From Ehretia macrophylla (taxonomy: Eukaryota > Streptophyta > Magnoliopsida > Boraginales > Ehretiaceae): 64,000 nucleotides of DNA. A program made the position numbers and the translations under genes. The notes under the pieces were generated by a model. It was not told the DNA's origin. It made no database searches and saw only the letters and a program-made list of their open reading frames with translations. This document shows positions 49,079 to 61,600 of this stretch, piece by piece (within the stretch, counting starts at the first letter, position 1; every line of letters starts with the position of its first letter). Location of the stretch: the NCBI GenBank assembly GCA_037974665.1, contig CM075771.1, positions 17,519,425-17,583,424 of the forward strand, in the 5' to 3' direction.

Positions 49079-49205
49079 TACGGTTTGATACGTACAGGAC
49101 TCTAGAGGTAGCTCATACGGGCTCAAGAGGTAGCTCCCACCACATTTAGGTGTAGCACTTTCCCCCGCATAGCACTTACTTCCTGTCGTTCAAGTTCATT
49201 TTCAG
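49079..49205. other. Element-4-specific segment with AGAGGTAGCTC repeats
   Basis: Between GGATACGG and the conserved core, element 4 has ~120 bp absent from elements 1-3, including AGAGGTAGCTC twice (49104-49114 and 49126-49136, 22 bp apart). It may be ancestral sequence deleted in the other copies, since elements 1 and 2 retain short remnants (AGTTCATTTCCAGTA-like) next to it. Confidence 0.6.
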
Positions 49206-49210
49206 TAATA

Positions 49211-49418
49211 GTTGTTGCAGCCGGCTTCAATCATCCACTTTTCACGCCAAATGGGTGTACTCCGGATGTACCCCGAAATCCTACGACCCAACTCTCTGAG
49301 GAAGTCTAGCCCCCAAGCGAGAGAGGGAATTGGACAATGGTAGTCACGGTTGCACCGGCAAGCCCGATGTCGCCCAGTGTGCGTGAACGCTACCATGCCA
49401 GAATTAAAGGTTGCAACC
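49211..49418. other. Conserved core block of element 4
   Basis: GTTGTTGCAGCCGGCTTC to GGTTGCAACC. Visually over 90% identical to the block in element 3, against roughly 70% near the 5' ends of the two elements. Confidence 0.75.
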
Positions 49419-50372
49419 TTATGCAATGCACATTATAACATTTAATATATCATGTTAGGAGGACAACAAAGTAGGTTACCTTCGAGCAGTCATAAGATCG
49501 CACATTGACAAGTAAACACACGAGGCATGCTTTGACATGTAATTTCACTTATAAAGCACTTGGAGTTATATGAATATTAAACGGGCATCCATGTAACACA
49601 TGTAAATCAAGTCATATAACTCATTTCAGGGTTCACGTATCAAGTATTAAGATCATGCATGCATGCAACGATGTTTACATGAGACCGGGTGCAAGAAGAG
49701 TTTACTTATCAACATGTAATCACCGGGAATCATATTTAGAGTAATAAAAAAAATTCCCGGCAGCCCATTAACATTCCTCAACATCAATTTATAATTTACA
49801 CAAGAGTGGTCTATGAATCGAGGACCTATGGGGCCATTAGGGTTTTCTAGACCGTGCTCGGGTCGGTTCTGTTTACTAAGCACCACTAACAACTCTTAAA
49901 CCATTTCAAGCATACTCAAAATTTATTAGGCAGCCTACTAATCACACAATTAAACACATTAATCATATGATCATCACTTAGCGAGATTTCATAGTTAATA
50001 GGGTTTCAAATCATGCTTACACGTGCGATTAAGCCACAAGTTGTCATGTAATTAACCCAAGCCATGCATCGATTAATTAAAACATCCTCAATCATCCAAA
50101 ACAGTCTACACAACATCCAAGTGCCACAATCCCAAGCATTCAATACCACAAGAGAAGTTACAACATTTTTCAAAGCATATCACAAAATGAAAGCCCCACT
50201 GCAATGGTCTGTTTTCCCACATTCATTTAGACAATCAAACAATCTCCAATTTCAGTGAAAAAAATATCAAATTAAATCTTAATGGGTGATTTAAATCCAG
50301 AAACAAACCTCGCATCATTTGGAGTTCGGATTCAAGAGTTATAGCCAAAACCGTGAGACTGCGCAAAACTGT

Positions 50373-50790
50373 CCAGATTTGTACACATTTCAATACTTGT
50401 CATTTTTTAGGCCCTTAGGGTTCGATTTAGCCTTAGTATATTTCTGACAAAAATGTCCAGAACTGAAAATTATAACAACCTACTAAATTTCATACATTTT
50501 CAATATCGTTTACTAGGCCAAAATGGTTTCGCTCTACGAGGTCAGTGATCTGCCAAAAACCTGCTCTATTTTCCCAGATTTTCCAGATTTCGACACATTT
50601 TAATATTTTGCAATTTTAGGGGTCTTAGAGTCAGAATTTTCCTTGTCCTATTTCTACAAAAAATTCTCAGAACTGGAAAATCTAGTCACCGACCAATTTT
50701 CACACATTTTCAACATCATTTACCTTTCCAAATTTGCTTCGTTCCAACAAGTCAGAAAAATGCTCAGATTTTGCGATTCGTCCTATCTTC
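50373..50790 (+). repeat. ~210 bp divergent tandem duplication inside element 4
   Basis: CCAGATTT at 50373 and 50583, each followed by the same order of motifs as in element 3 (23191 and 23400). Confidence 0.7.
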
Positions 50791-51087
50791 AAGTTCTATC
50801 CAAATATCTTGCCATGCATGGTTACAAAAGCTCAAGTGCACTCATATATCACAATTAAAGTGGTAAACATAGACATATGAAGGATTGCATGTGGTTTTTG
50901 ATAGCTTTTTAAAAAGGATTAACCCTCACCTTAGCAATATAAGAGATGAAGATGCACAAAATCCTTGTTTTTGAGCTTTGTGTGTGACTTTGAGCTATCC
51001 TTGCTTGATTACCTTGCTATGGCCGATGCTTGGAGTGTCCTAGAGAGTGAGCTTGAGGTCTTGGAAGCTCAAGAGATGCCATGGTCG

Positions 51088-51140
51088 AAAATGAGAGAGA
51101 ATGAGAGAGAATGAGAGCGTGAGAGAGTTTTGAGAGAAAG
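51088..51140. repeat. GA-rich tract in element 4
   Basis: Repeats of AATGAGAGAG followed by GAGCGTGAGAGAG; positionally equivalent to the purine tracts of elements 1 and 3. Confidence 0.8.
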
Positions 51141-51649
51141 AAATGATATTTTTGTGCATGTGGTCAGCTATAGGCTTGCAAAAACTGAATTTGTGTCATC
51201 TTTTGGAGCATGTTTGAATTGTTTGGCATGCTTGGTGATGTGGCCAAGAATGTGGAGCATGGTAGTTAATAAAATAATGCTTTGGTGTATGGAAAAGATA
51301 TGACAATGTGTAAGATTGTGTCTTAGCATGCATGAATAAGTTATGTTGTTCAAATTTTTGCTCAAGGACAAGGTATGGTCAGCCAAGTGATGTTAAATTC
51401 TGAATTTTTTGTCTTGTTTTAGGAATAATTTATTGTAGGTGCATGGGTTTTGCAAAAGAGTAGGAATAAAGAATAAGAATAAAGAATGTTTGAACATTAA
51501 AATATTGTGTTGAATTTGATTTAGGATTAAAATAAGAGTTAGGGGATTTTGTAGAGATTTGAATTAGGATTATAATAATAGTTAGTGGTGTTTGTAGGAC
51601 TATTTTATAGTCTAGTGCTTTGTGTAGGATTCTTTATTCATTAGCGTAC

Positions 51650-52051
51650 GGGCACGCTTTCTTATGTCTATGGCACGCACTACGAGGTAAGGCACGCATT
51701 GCAAGACAAATGCACGGATTCCAAGGTAAATGCATGCAATCCTAAGTGAATGCATGTAAACCAATGCAAGGCACGTAATTTAATGCAATGCGCGTAATTC
51801 AAGGCATGGCACTTAAATCTAGGTTAAGACACGCAATTCAAGGTCAGGGCACATGAAATGTGGTAACGTACGTAAATCGAAGCTAGGGCACATAAGTCGA
51901 GGATTAGGGCACACAATTCTAGGTCAAGGCATGTATGACGAAACATGCACGAAAACCAAGATAGGGCACGTAATCCAAGGTCGATCATACAGTTCTGGGT
52001 CGAAGGCACACAAATCGAGGTAAGACACGTTATTCGGGGTCGGGCCTCACA
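51650..52051. repeat. Degenerate ~20 bp GGCACG microrepeats, 3' end of element 4
   Basis: Irregular GGCACGCAATTCAAGGTCAG-like units up to the terminal CCTCACA, homologous to the tails of elements 1 and 3. Confidence 0.78.
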
Positions 52052-55000
52052 CTGCGCCTGTTTTCGGAGCCAAAACTTGAACGTTTTCATCAATTTTGGG
52101 ACACTTTTCTACTTTTGCGCTATTTTTCCGTCCTGGATCGTACGTCGTGAGTCGCGAAAAGGACGACAACCTAATCCGTCACATTTTTATTACCAAATCC
52201 AACGCCACCTTGGGCAAGACAACTTCGCTTCCCGTAGAGGCTGGGATCGCAAACCGAGGGCGTGGGGCTTAGGACCAGGTCTCCTTCGCTCCGGTGCCCA
52301 TAACTTTTGATCCGTAAGGAGTTACACGCCGCACAGCATACCGTTGGAAAGCTCTCCGAGAGCTCTACATTGGGGGCGGCAAGACCCCTTGGTTGCGCCT
52401 ATTTTCGGAGCTCAAAATTGAACGTTTTCATCAGTTTTTGGACACTTTTCTTCTTTAGCCCTGTTTTCCGTCCCAGATCGTACGTCATGAGCCGCGAAAG
52501 AACGACAACCTAATCCATCACATTTCTATTACCGAATCCCACGACACTTTGGGCAAGACAACTTCGCTTCACGTAGAGGCTGGGCCAGCAAACCGAGGGC
52601 GTGGGGCTTAGGACCAGGTCTCCGTCGCTCTGGTGCCCATTACTTTTGATCCGTAAGGAGTTATGCGGCGCACAGCATACCGTTGGAAAGCACTCCGAGA
52701 GTTCTACGATGGGGGTAGCAAGCCTGCTCGGCTGCGCCTATTTTCATAGCCCAAAATTGAACGTTTTCATCAGTTTCTGAACACTTTTCTTCAGTTGCGC
52801 AATTTTTCTGTCCCGGATCATACGACGTGAGCCGCGAAAATGACGACAACCTAATCCATCACATTTCTATTACCAAATCCTACGCCACCTTGGACAAGAC
52901 AACTTCGCTTCACGTAGAGGCTGCGCCCGCAAACTGAGGGTGTGGGGCTTAGGACCTGGTCTCCGTCGCTCCGGTGCCCATAACTTTTGATTTATAAGGA
53001 GTTACGCAGCGCACAACATACAGTTGGAAAGTTCTTCGAAAGCTCTACGATGGGAGGAGCAAGCCTGCTCGGCTGCGCCTGTTTTCGAAGCCAAAAATCG
53101 AACGTTTTCATCAGTTTTGGGTCACTTTTCTTCTTTTGCACTGTTTTTCTGTCCCGGATCGTACGTTGTAAGCTGCAAAAGGACGACAACCTAATCTATC
53201 ACATTTCTATTCCTGAATCCCATGGCACGTTGGGCAAGACAACTTCGCTTCACGTAGTTGCTGGGCCCACAAACCTAGGGCGTAGGGCTTAGGACCATGT
53301 CTCCGTCGCTCTGGTGCCTATAACTTTTGATCTGTAAGGAGTTACGCGGCGCACAACATACAGTTAGAAAGCTCTTCGAGAGCTCTACGACGGGGGTAGC
53401 AAGCTTGCTCAGCTGTGTTTGTTTTCGGAGCCCCAAATTGAACATTTTCATCAGTTTTGGCACACTTTTCTTCTTTTGCGGTATTTTTTCGGCCTGGATC
53501 GTACGTCGTGAGCCGCGAAAAGGATGACAACCTAATCTATCACATTTCTATTACCAAATCCCATACCACTTTGGGCAAGACAACTTCGCTTCACGTAGAG
53601 GCTAGGCCCACAAACCGAGGGCGTGGGGCTTAGGACCAGGTCTCTATCGCTCCGGTGCCCATACCTTTTGATCCGTAAGGAGTTACACGGTGCACAGCAT
53701 ACCGTTGGAAAGCACTCTGAGAGCTCTACGATGGGGGCAACAAGCTTCCTTGGCTGCGCCTATTTTTGGATCCCAAAATTGAACGTTTTCATCTATTTCG
53801 GGACACTTTTCTTCTTTTACACTATTTTTTCGTCCCGAATCGTACGTCGTGAGCGGCGAAAAGGACGACAACCTACTCCATCACATTTCTATTACCGAAT
53901 CCCACTCTACCTTGAGCAAGAAAACTTCGCTTCACGTAGAGTCTTGGCCCGCAAACCGAGGGCGTGGGGCTTAGGACAATGTCTCCATCGCTCCGGTGCC
54001 CATAACTTTTGATCCGTACGGCGTTACGCGATGCACAGCATACTGTTGGAAAGCTCTCCGAGAGCTCTACGACGGGGATAGCAAGCCTGCTCGGCTGCGC
54101 CTGTTTTCAGAGCCCAAAATCGAACGTTTTCATCAATTTCTGAACACTTTTCTTCTTTTGCGCTCTTTTTTCGTCCCGGATCGTACGTCGTGAGCCGCGA
54201 AAAGTACGACAACCTAATCCATCACATTTCTATTACCGAATCCCACGGCACCTTGGGCAAGACAACTTCGCTTCAAGTAGAGGCTGGGCCTGCAAACCGA
54301 GGGCGTGGGACTTAGGACCAGGTCTCTATCGCTCTGGTTCCCATAACTTTTGATCCGTAAGGAGTTACGCAGTGCACAGCATACCGTTGGAAAGCTCTAC
54401 CAGAGCTCTACGACGTGGGCAACAAGCTTGCTCTACTGCGCCTGTTTTCGGAGCCCATTTTTGAACATTTTCATCAGTCTGGGATACTTTTCTTCTTTTG
54501 CGCTGTTTTTCCGTCCCAAAAATTACATCATGAGCCTCGAAAAGGACGACAACCTAATCAATCACATTTTTATTATCGAATCCTATGGCACATTAGGCAA
54601 GACAACTTCACTTCACGTAGAGGCTGGGCCCAAAAACTGAGGGCATAGGGCTTAGGACCAGGTCTCCGTCGCTCCGGTGCCCAAAATTTTTATCCGTAAG
54701 GAGTTACGCGGAGCACAGCATATCGTTGGAAAGCACTCCGAGAGTTCTACGATGGGGGCAGCAAGCTTACATGGCTGTGCCAATTTTCGGAGCCTAAAAT
54801 GGAACATTTTCATCAGTTTCAGGACACTTTTCTTCCTTTGCGCTGTTTTTCCGTCCCGGATCGTACGTCGTGAGCTGCGAAAAGGCGAGAACCTAATCTA
54901 TCGCATTTCTATTACCGAATCCCACGCCACCTTGGGAGAGACAACTTTGCTTCACATAGAGGCTGGGCCAGCAAAACGAGGGCGTAAGGCTTAGGACCAG

Positions 55001-58000
55001 GTCTCCGTCACTCCGGTGCCCATAACTTTTGATCCGTAAGGAGTTACGTGACGAATAGCATACTGTTGGGAAGCTCTTCGAGAGTTCTACGACGTGGGCA
55101 ACAAGCCTGCTAGGCTGCGGTAGTTTTTGGAACCCAAAATTGAATGTTTTCATCAGTTTCGTGCCAATTTTCTTCTTTTGCTCTATTTTTCTGTCCCGGT
55201 TCGTACGTCGTGAACCACGAAAAGATGACAACCTAATCCATCATATTTCCATTACCGAATCCCACGCCACATTGGGCAAGACAACTTCACTTCACGTATA
55301 GGCTGGGCCAGCAAACCGAGGGCGTGGGGCTTGTGACCAGGTATTCGTCGCTCCGGTGCACATAACTTTTGATCCGCAAGGAGTTACGCGGCGCACAACA
55401 TACCATTGGAAAGCTCTCTGAGAGCTCTGCGACAAGGTCAGCAAGCCTGCTCAGCTACGCCTATTTTCAGAGCCCAAAATTGAACGTTTTCATCAATTTC
55501 GGGACACTTTTCTTCTTTTGCACTGTTTTTCCGTCACGGATCGAACGTCGTGAGCCGTAAAAAGGACGACAACCTAATCCGTCACATTTCTATTACCAAA
55601 TCCCACGCCACATTGGGCAAGACAACATCACTTCCCGTAGAGGCTGGGGCCGCAAACTGAGGGCGTGGGTCTTAGGACCAGGTCTCCGTCGCTCCGGTGC
55701 CCATAACTTTTGATCCGTAAGGAGTTACGCGGCGTACAACATACCGTAGGAAAGTTCTCCGAGAGCTCAACGATGGGGCTAGCCGGCCTGCCCGGCTTCG
55801 CCTATTTACGGAGCCCAAAATTGAACGTTTTCATCAGTTTCGGGACACTTTTCTTCTTTTCCGCTATTTTTCCCTCCCGGATCGTATGTCATCAGCCACA
55901 AAAAGGACGACAACCTAATCCATCACATTTTTATTACTAAATCCCACACCATCTTTGGCAAGACAACTTCGCTTCACGTAGAGGTTGGGCCCGCAAACCG
56001 AGGGCATGGGGCTTAGGACCATGTCTCCGTCGCTCTGGTGCTCATAACTTTTGATCTGTAAGGAGTTACGCGGCGCATAACATACCGTTGGAAAGCTCTC
56101 CGACAGCTCTACGACGGGGGCAGCAAGCCTGCTCGGCTGTGCTTGTTTTCGGAGCCCCAAATCGAACATTTTCATCAGTTTCGGCACACTTTTCTTCTTT
56201 TGCGGTGTTTTTTCGTCCTGGATCATACATCGTGAGCGGCGAAAAGGATGACGACCTAGTCCATCACATTTCTATTACCAAATCCCAAGCCACCTTTGGC
56301 AAGACAACTTTGCTTCACGTAGAGGTTGGGCCCGCAAACAGAGGGCGTGGGGTTTAGGACCAGGTCTTCGTCGCTCCAGTGCCCATAACTTTTGATCTGT
56401 AAGGAGTTACGCGTTGCATAGCATACCGTTGGAAGCTTTTCGAGAGCTCTACGATAGGGGCAACAAGCCTACTTGGCTGTGCTTGTTTTCGGAGCCCAAA
56501 ATCAAACATTTTCTTTAGTTTTGGGACACTTTTCTTCTTTTGCGCTGTTTTTCCGTCTCGAATCGTATGTCGTGAGTGACAAAAAGGACGACAACCTACT
56601 CCACCACATTTCTGTTACCGATTCCCACTCTACCTTGGGAAAGACAACTTCGGTTCACGTAGAGGCTGGGCCCGCAAATCGAGGGCGTGGGGCTTAGAAC
56701 CAGGTCTCCGTCGCTCCGGTGACCATAACTTTTGATCCGTAAGGATTTAAGTGGCGCACAGCATACCGTTGGAAAGCTCTCCGAGAGGTCTACGACTAGG
56801 GCAACAAGCCTGCTTGGTGGGGTCTATTTTTAGTGCCCAAAATCGAACATTTTCATCAGTTTCTAAACATTTTTCTTCTTTTGCGCTATTTTTTCATCCC
56901 GGATCGTACGACGTGAGCCGTCAAAAGGACGACAACCTAATCCATTACATTCCTACAACCGAATCCCATACCACCTTGGGCAAGACAACTTCGCTTCACG
57001 TAGAAGTTGGGCCCGCAAACCGAGGGCGTGGGGCTTAGGACCTGGTGTCCGTCGCTCCGGTGCCCATAATTTTTGATCCGTATGGAATTACGTGGCGCAC
57101 AGCATACCATTAGAAAGTTCTTCGAGAGCTCTACGAAGGGGGCAGCTGCGCCTGCCCAGCTGTGCCTGTTTTCGGAGCCCAAAATCGAACGTTTTCATCA
57201 GTTTCGGGACACTTTTCTTCTTTTGCGCTGTTTTTTCATCCCGGATCGGACATCGTGAGCCGCAAAAAGGACGACAACCTAATCCATCACATTTCTATTA
57301 TCGAATCCTAGGCCACCTTGGGCTAGACAACTTCTCATCCCGTAGAGGCTGGGCCCGCAAACCAAGAGCGTAGGGCTGAGGACCAGGTCTCCGTCGATCC
57401 GGTGCCCATAACTTTTGATCTGTAAGGAGTCACGCGGCGCACAGCATACCGTTGGAAAGCTCTCTGAGAGCTCTACAATAGGGTCAACAAGCCTGCTCAG
57501 CGGCGCCAATTTTCGGATCTCAAAATCAAACATTTTCTTCAGTTTTGGGTTACTTTTCTTCTTTTGCGCTATTTTTTCGTCCCGGATCGTACGTCGTGAG
57601 CCGCGAAAAGGACGACAACCTAATCTATCACATTTTTATTACCGAATCCTACGGTACCTTGGGTAAGACAACTTCGCTTCACGTAAAGGATCGGCCCGCA
57701 AATCGAGGGCGTGGGGCTTATGACTAGGTCTCCGTCGCTCTGGTGCCCATAACTTTCGATTCGTAAGAAGTTACGTGGGGCACAGCATACCGTTGGAAAG
57801 CTCTCCGAGAGCTCTACGATAGGGGCAACAAGCCTGCTGGGTTGTGCCAACTTTCGGAGCCCAAAATCAATTTTTTTCATCAATTTAGGGTCACTTTTCA
57901 TCTTTTGCGATGTTTTTCCGTCCCGGATTGTACGTAATGAGCCTCAAAAAGGACGACAACCTAATCCATCAAAATTCTATTATAAAATGGCACCTTGGCA

Positions 58001-58314
58001 AGACAACTTCGGTTCGCGTAGAGGCTGGGCTCGCAAACCGAGGGCGTGTGGTTTATGACCAGGTATCCGTCGCTCCGTTGCCTATACTTTTAATCTGTAA
58101 GGAGTTACGCGGCGCACAACATACCGTTGGAAAGCCCTCCGAGATCTCTACGACGGGGGCAGTAAGCTTGCTCGGCTACGCCTATTTTTGGAGCCCAAAA
58201 TTGAACGTTCTCTTCAGTTTTGGGACACTTTTCTTCTTTTGTACTGTTTTTCGATCCCGGATCGTACGTCGTGAGCCATGAAAATGACGACAACCTAATC
58301 CATCACATTTCTAT

Positions 58315-58332
58315 TACCAAATCCCCGCAAAC
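58315..58332 (+). other. 47-bp deletion junction with CCC microhomology
   Basis: CAAATCCC runs straight into CCGCAAACC. The normal CACCTTGGGC...GAGGCTGGG segment is missing, and CCC occurs at both borders of the lost piece. Confidence 0.75.
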
Positions 58333-58600
58333 CAAGGGCGTGGGGCTTAGGACCAGGTCTCCTTCACTCCGGTGCCCATAACTTTTGATTTGTAAAGAGT
58401 TACGCGGCGCACAGCATCTCGTTGGAAAGCACTCCGAGAGCTCTACGATGGGGGCAACAGGCCTGCTCAGCTGCGCCTATTTTTGGAGCCCAAAATTGAA
58501 ACTTTTCATCAGTTTTGGCACACTTTTCTTCTTTTGTGCTTTTCAGGCCTGGATCGTACGTCGTGAGCCGCGAAAAGGACGACAACCTAATCCATCACAT

Positions 58601-58689
58601 TTCTTTTATCGAATCCCATGCCACCTTGGGCAAGACAACTTCGCATTTTTTTTACCAAATCCTACACTACCTTGGGCAAGACAACATCG
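58601..58689 (+). repeat. ~45 bp tandem duplication inside a monomer
   Basis: TTTTATCGAATCC..CCTTGGGCAAGACAACTTCG is followed by a second diverged version, TTTTTACCAAATCC..CCTTGGGCAAGACAACATCG. It sits about one monomer downstream of a 47-bp deletion of the overlapping part of the unit. Confidence 0.8.
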
Positions 58690-61600
58690 TTTCCCGTAGA
58701 GGCTGGGACCGCAAACCGAGGGCGTGGGGCTTAGGACCAGGTCTCCGTCGCTCCGGTGCCCATAACTTTTGATTCGTAAGGAGTTATGCTGTGCACAGCA
58801 AACCGTTGGAAACTTCTCCGAGAGCTCTACGACGGGGGCAGCTAGCCTGCCCAGCTTCGCCTATTTACGGTGCCCAAAATCAAACGTCTTCATAAGATTC
58901 GGGACATTTTTCTTCTTTTGCGCTATTTTTCCGTCCCGCATCGTACGTCGTGAGCCGCGAAAAGGACGAGAACCTAATCCATCACATTTCTATTACAGAA
59001 TCCTAGGCTACCTTGGGCAAGACAACTTCGCATCCCGTAGAGGCTGGGCCCGCAAACCGAGGGCGTAGGGCTTAGGACCAGGTCTCCGTGGCTCCGGTGC
59101 CCATAACTTTTGATCCGTAAGGAGTTACGCGGCGCACAGCATACCGTTCGAAAGCTCTCCGAGAGCTGTACAATAGAGGCATCAAGCCTGCTCGGTGGCG
59201 CCTATTTTCGCAGCCCAAATTCAAACATTTTCATCAGTTTCGGGAAACTTTTAATCTTTTGCGCTGTTTTTGGGTCCCGGATCGTACGTCGTGAGCCTCG
59301 AAAAGGACGACAACCTAATCCATCACATTTCTTTTATCAAATAACACGCCACCTTGGGCAAGACAACTTCGCTTCACGTAGAGGCTGGGCCCGCAAACCG
59401 AGGGCGTGGGGCTTAGGGCCAAGTCTCCGTCTCTCCAGTGCCCATAACTTTTGATCCGTAAGGAGTTACACGGCGTACAACATACCGTTGAAAAGTTCTC
59501 CGAGAGCTCTACCATGGGGGCAGCTAGCTTGCTTGGCTGCATCTATTTTTGGAGCCCAAAATTGAACGTTTTCATCAGTTTCGGGACACTTTTCTTCTTT
59601 TGCGCTGTTTTTCCGTCCCGGATCGTACGTCGTGAGCCGCGAAAAGGACGACAACTTAATCCATTACATTTCTATTACAGAATGGCACCTTGGCAAGACA
59701 ACTTCGGTTGACGTAGTGGCTGGGCCCACAAACCGAGGGCGTGGGGCTTAGGACCAGGTCTCCGTTGCTCTGGTGCCCATAACTATTGATCCGTAAGAAG
59801 TTACGCGGCGCACAACATACAGTTGGAAAGCTCTCCGAGGGCTCTACAATGAGGGCAGCATGCTTGCTTGGCTGCGCCTGTTTTTGTATCCCAAAATAGA
59901 ACTTTTTCATCAGTTTCTGGATAATTTTCTTCTTCTGCGCTATTTTTCTGTCCCAGATCGTACGTCGTAAGCCGCAAAAAGGACGACAACCTAATCCATC
60001 ACATTTGTATTACAGAATCCCATGCCACCTTGGGCAAGAAAACTTCGCTTCACATAGAGGCTGGGCTCGCAAACCGAGGGCATGGGGCTTAGGACTAGGT
60101 CTCCGCGGCTTTGGTGCCCATTACTTTTGATTCGTAAGGAGTTATGCAGCGCACAGCATAACGTTGGAAAGCTCTCCGGGTGCTCTACGATGGGGGTAGC
60201 AAGCTTGCTTGGTTGCGCCTGTTTTTGGTACCCAAAATTGAACATTTTCATTAGTTTTGGGCCACTTTTCTTCTTTTGAGCTGTTTTTCCATCGTGGATC
60301 GTACGTCGTGAGCCGCAAAAAGGATGACAACCAAATCCATCATATTTCAATTACCAAATCCCACCTCACCTTGGGCAAGATAACTTCGCTTCACGTAGAG
60401 GCTGGCCCGGCAACCCGAGGGCGTGGGACTTGACACCAGGTCTCCATCTCTCTGGTGCCCATAACTTTTGATTTGTAAGTAGTTACGCGGCGCACAGCAT
60501 ACCGTTGGAAAGCTCTCCGAGAGCTCTATGATAGGGGCAGCAAGCCTGCTCAGCTGCGCCTATTTTTGGATCCCAAAATCGAGTATTTTCATCTGTTTCG
60601 GGTCACTTTTCTTCTTTTGTGCTTTTCTGGCATGGATCGTACGTCGTGAGCCGCGAAATGGACGACAACCTAATCCATAACATTTCTATTACCAAATCCT
60701 ATGCCACCTTGGGCAAGACAACATCGCTTCCTGTTGAGGCTGCGACCGCAAACTGAGGGCATGGGGCTAAGGACCAGGTCTCCGTCGCTCCGGAGCCCAT
60801 AACATTTGATCCGTAAGGAGTTACGCTGTGCACATTAAACCGTTGGAAAGTTCTCCGAGAGCTCTATGACGAGGGCAGCTAGCCTGCCCAGCTTCGCCAA
60901 TTTACGGTGCCCAAAATCGAACGTTTTCATCAGTTTTGGGACATTTTCTTCTTTTGCGCTGTTTTTTCGTCTCGGATCGTACGTCGTGAGCTGCGAAAAG
61001 GCCAACAACCTAATCCATCACATTTCTATTACAAAATCCTAGGCTACCTGGGGCAAGACAACTTCGCCTCCCGTAGAAGCTGGGCCCGCAAACCGAGGGC
61101 ATAGGGCTTAGGACTAGGTCTCCGTCGCTTCGGTGCCCATAACTTTTGATCCGTAAAGAGTTACGCGACACATAGCATACCGTTGGAAAGCTCTCCGAGA
61201 GCTCTAAGACAGGGGCAGCAAGTCTACGCGGCGGCGCTTATTTTCGGAGCCCGAAATCAAACATTTTCATGAGTTTTGGGATACTTTTTTTTGTTTGGCG
61301 CTGTTTTTCGGTCCTGGATCGTACGTCGTGAGCCGCGAAAAGGACGACAACCTAATCCATCACATTTCTGTTACCGAATCACACTGCACCTTGGGCAAGA
61401 CAACTTCACTTCACGTAGAGACTTGGCCCGCAAACTGAGGGTGTGGGTCTTGGGACCAGGTCTCCGTCACTCCGATGCCCATAACTTTTGACCCGTAAGG
61501 AGTTACGTGGCGCACAGCATACCGTTGAAAAGCTCTCCGAGAGCTCTATGACGAGGGTAACAACACTGCTCGGTTGCGCCTATTTTTGAAGCCCAAAATT

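Larger units (their letters stand above)
48165..52051 (+). mobile_element. LTR-like element 4 (3887 bp, oldest or most diverged copy)
   Basis: Begins TGTCACACCCCAACCC and ends CGGGCCTCACA. Colinear with element 3 but more diverged at the 5' end. It keeps the conserved core (49211-49418), the ~210 bp internal duplication (50373 and 50583), a GA-rich ATGAGAGAGA tract (51088-51140), a decayed AAAGAAT microsatellite and the terminal GGCACG repeats. It also carries about 120 bp (49079-49205) not present in elements 1-3. No coding interior or second LTR is seen. It is inserted at the same monomer position as element 3. Confidence 0.8.
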
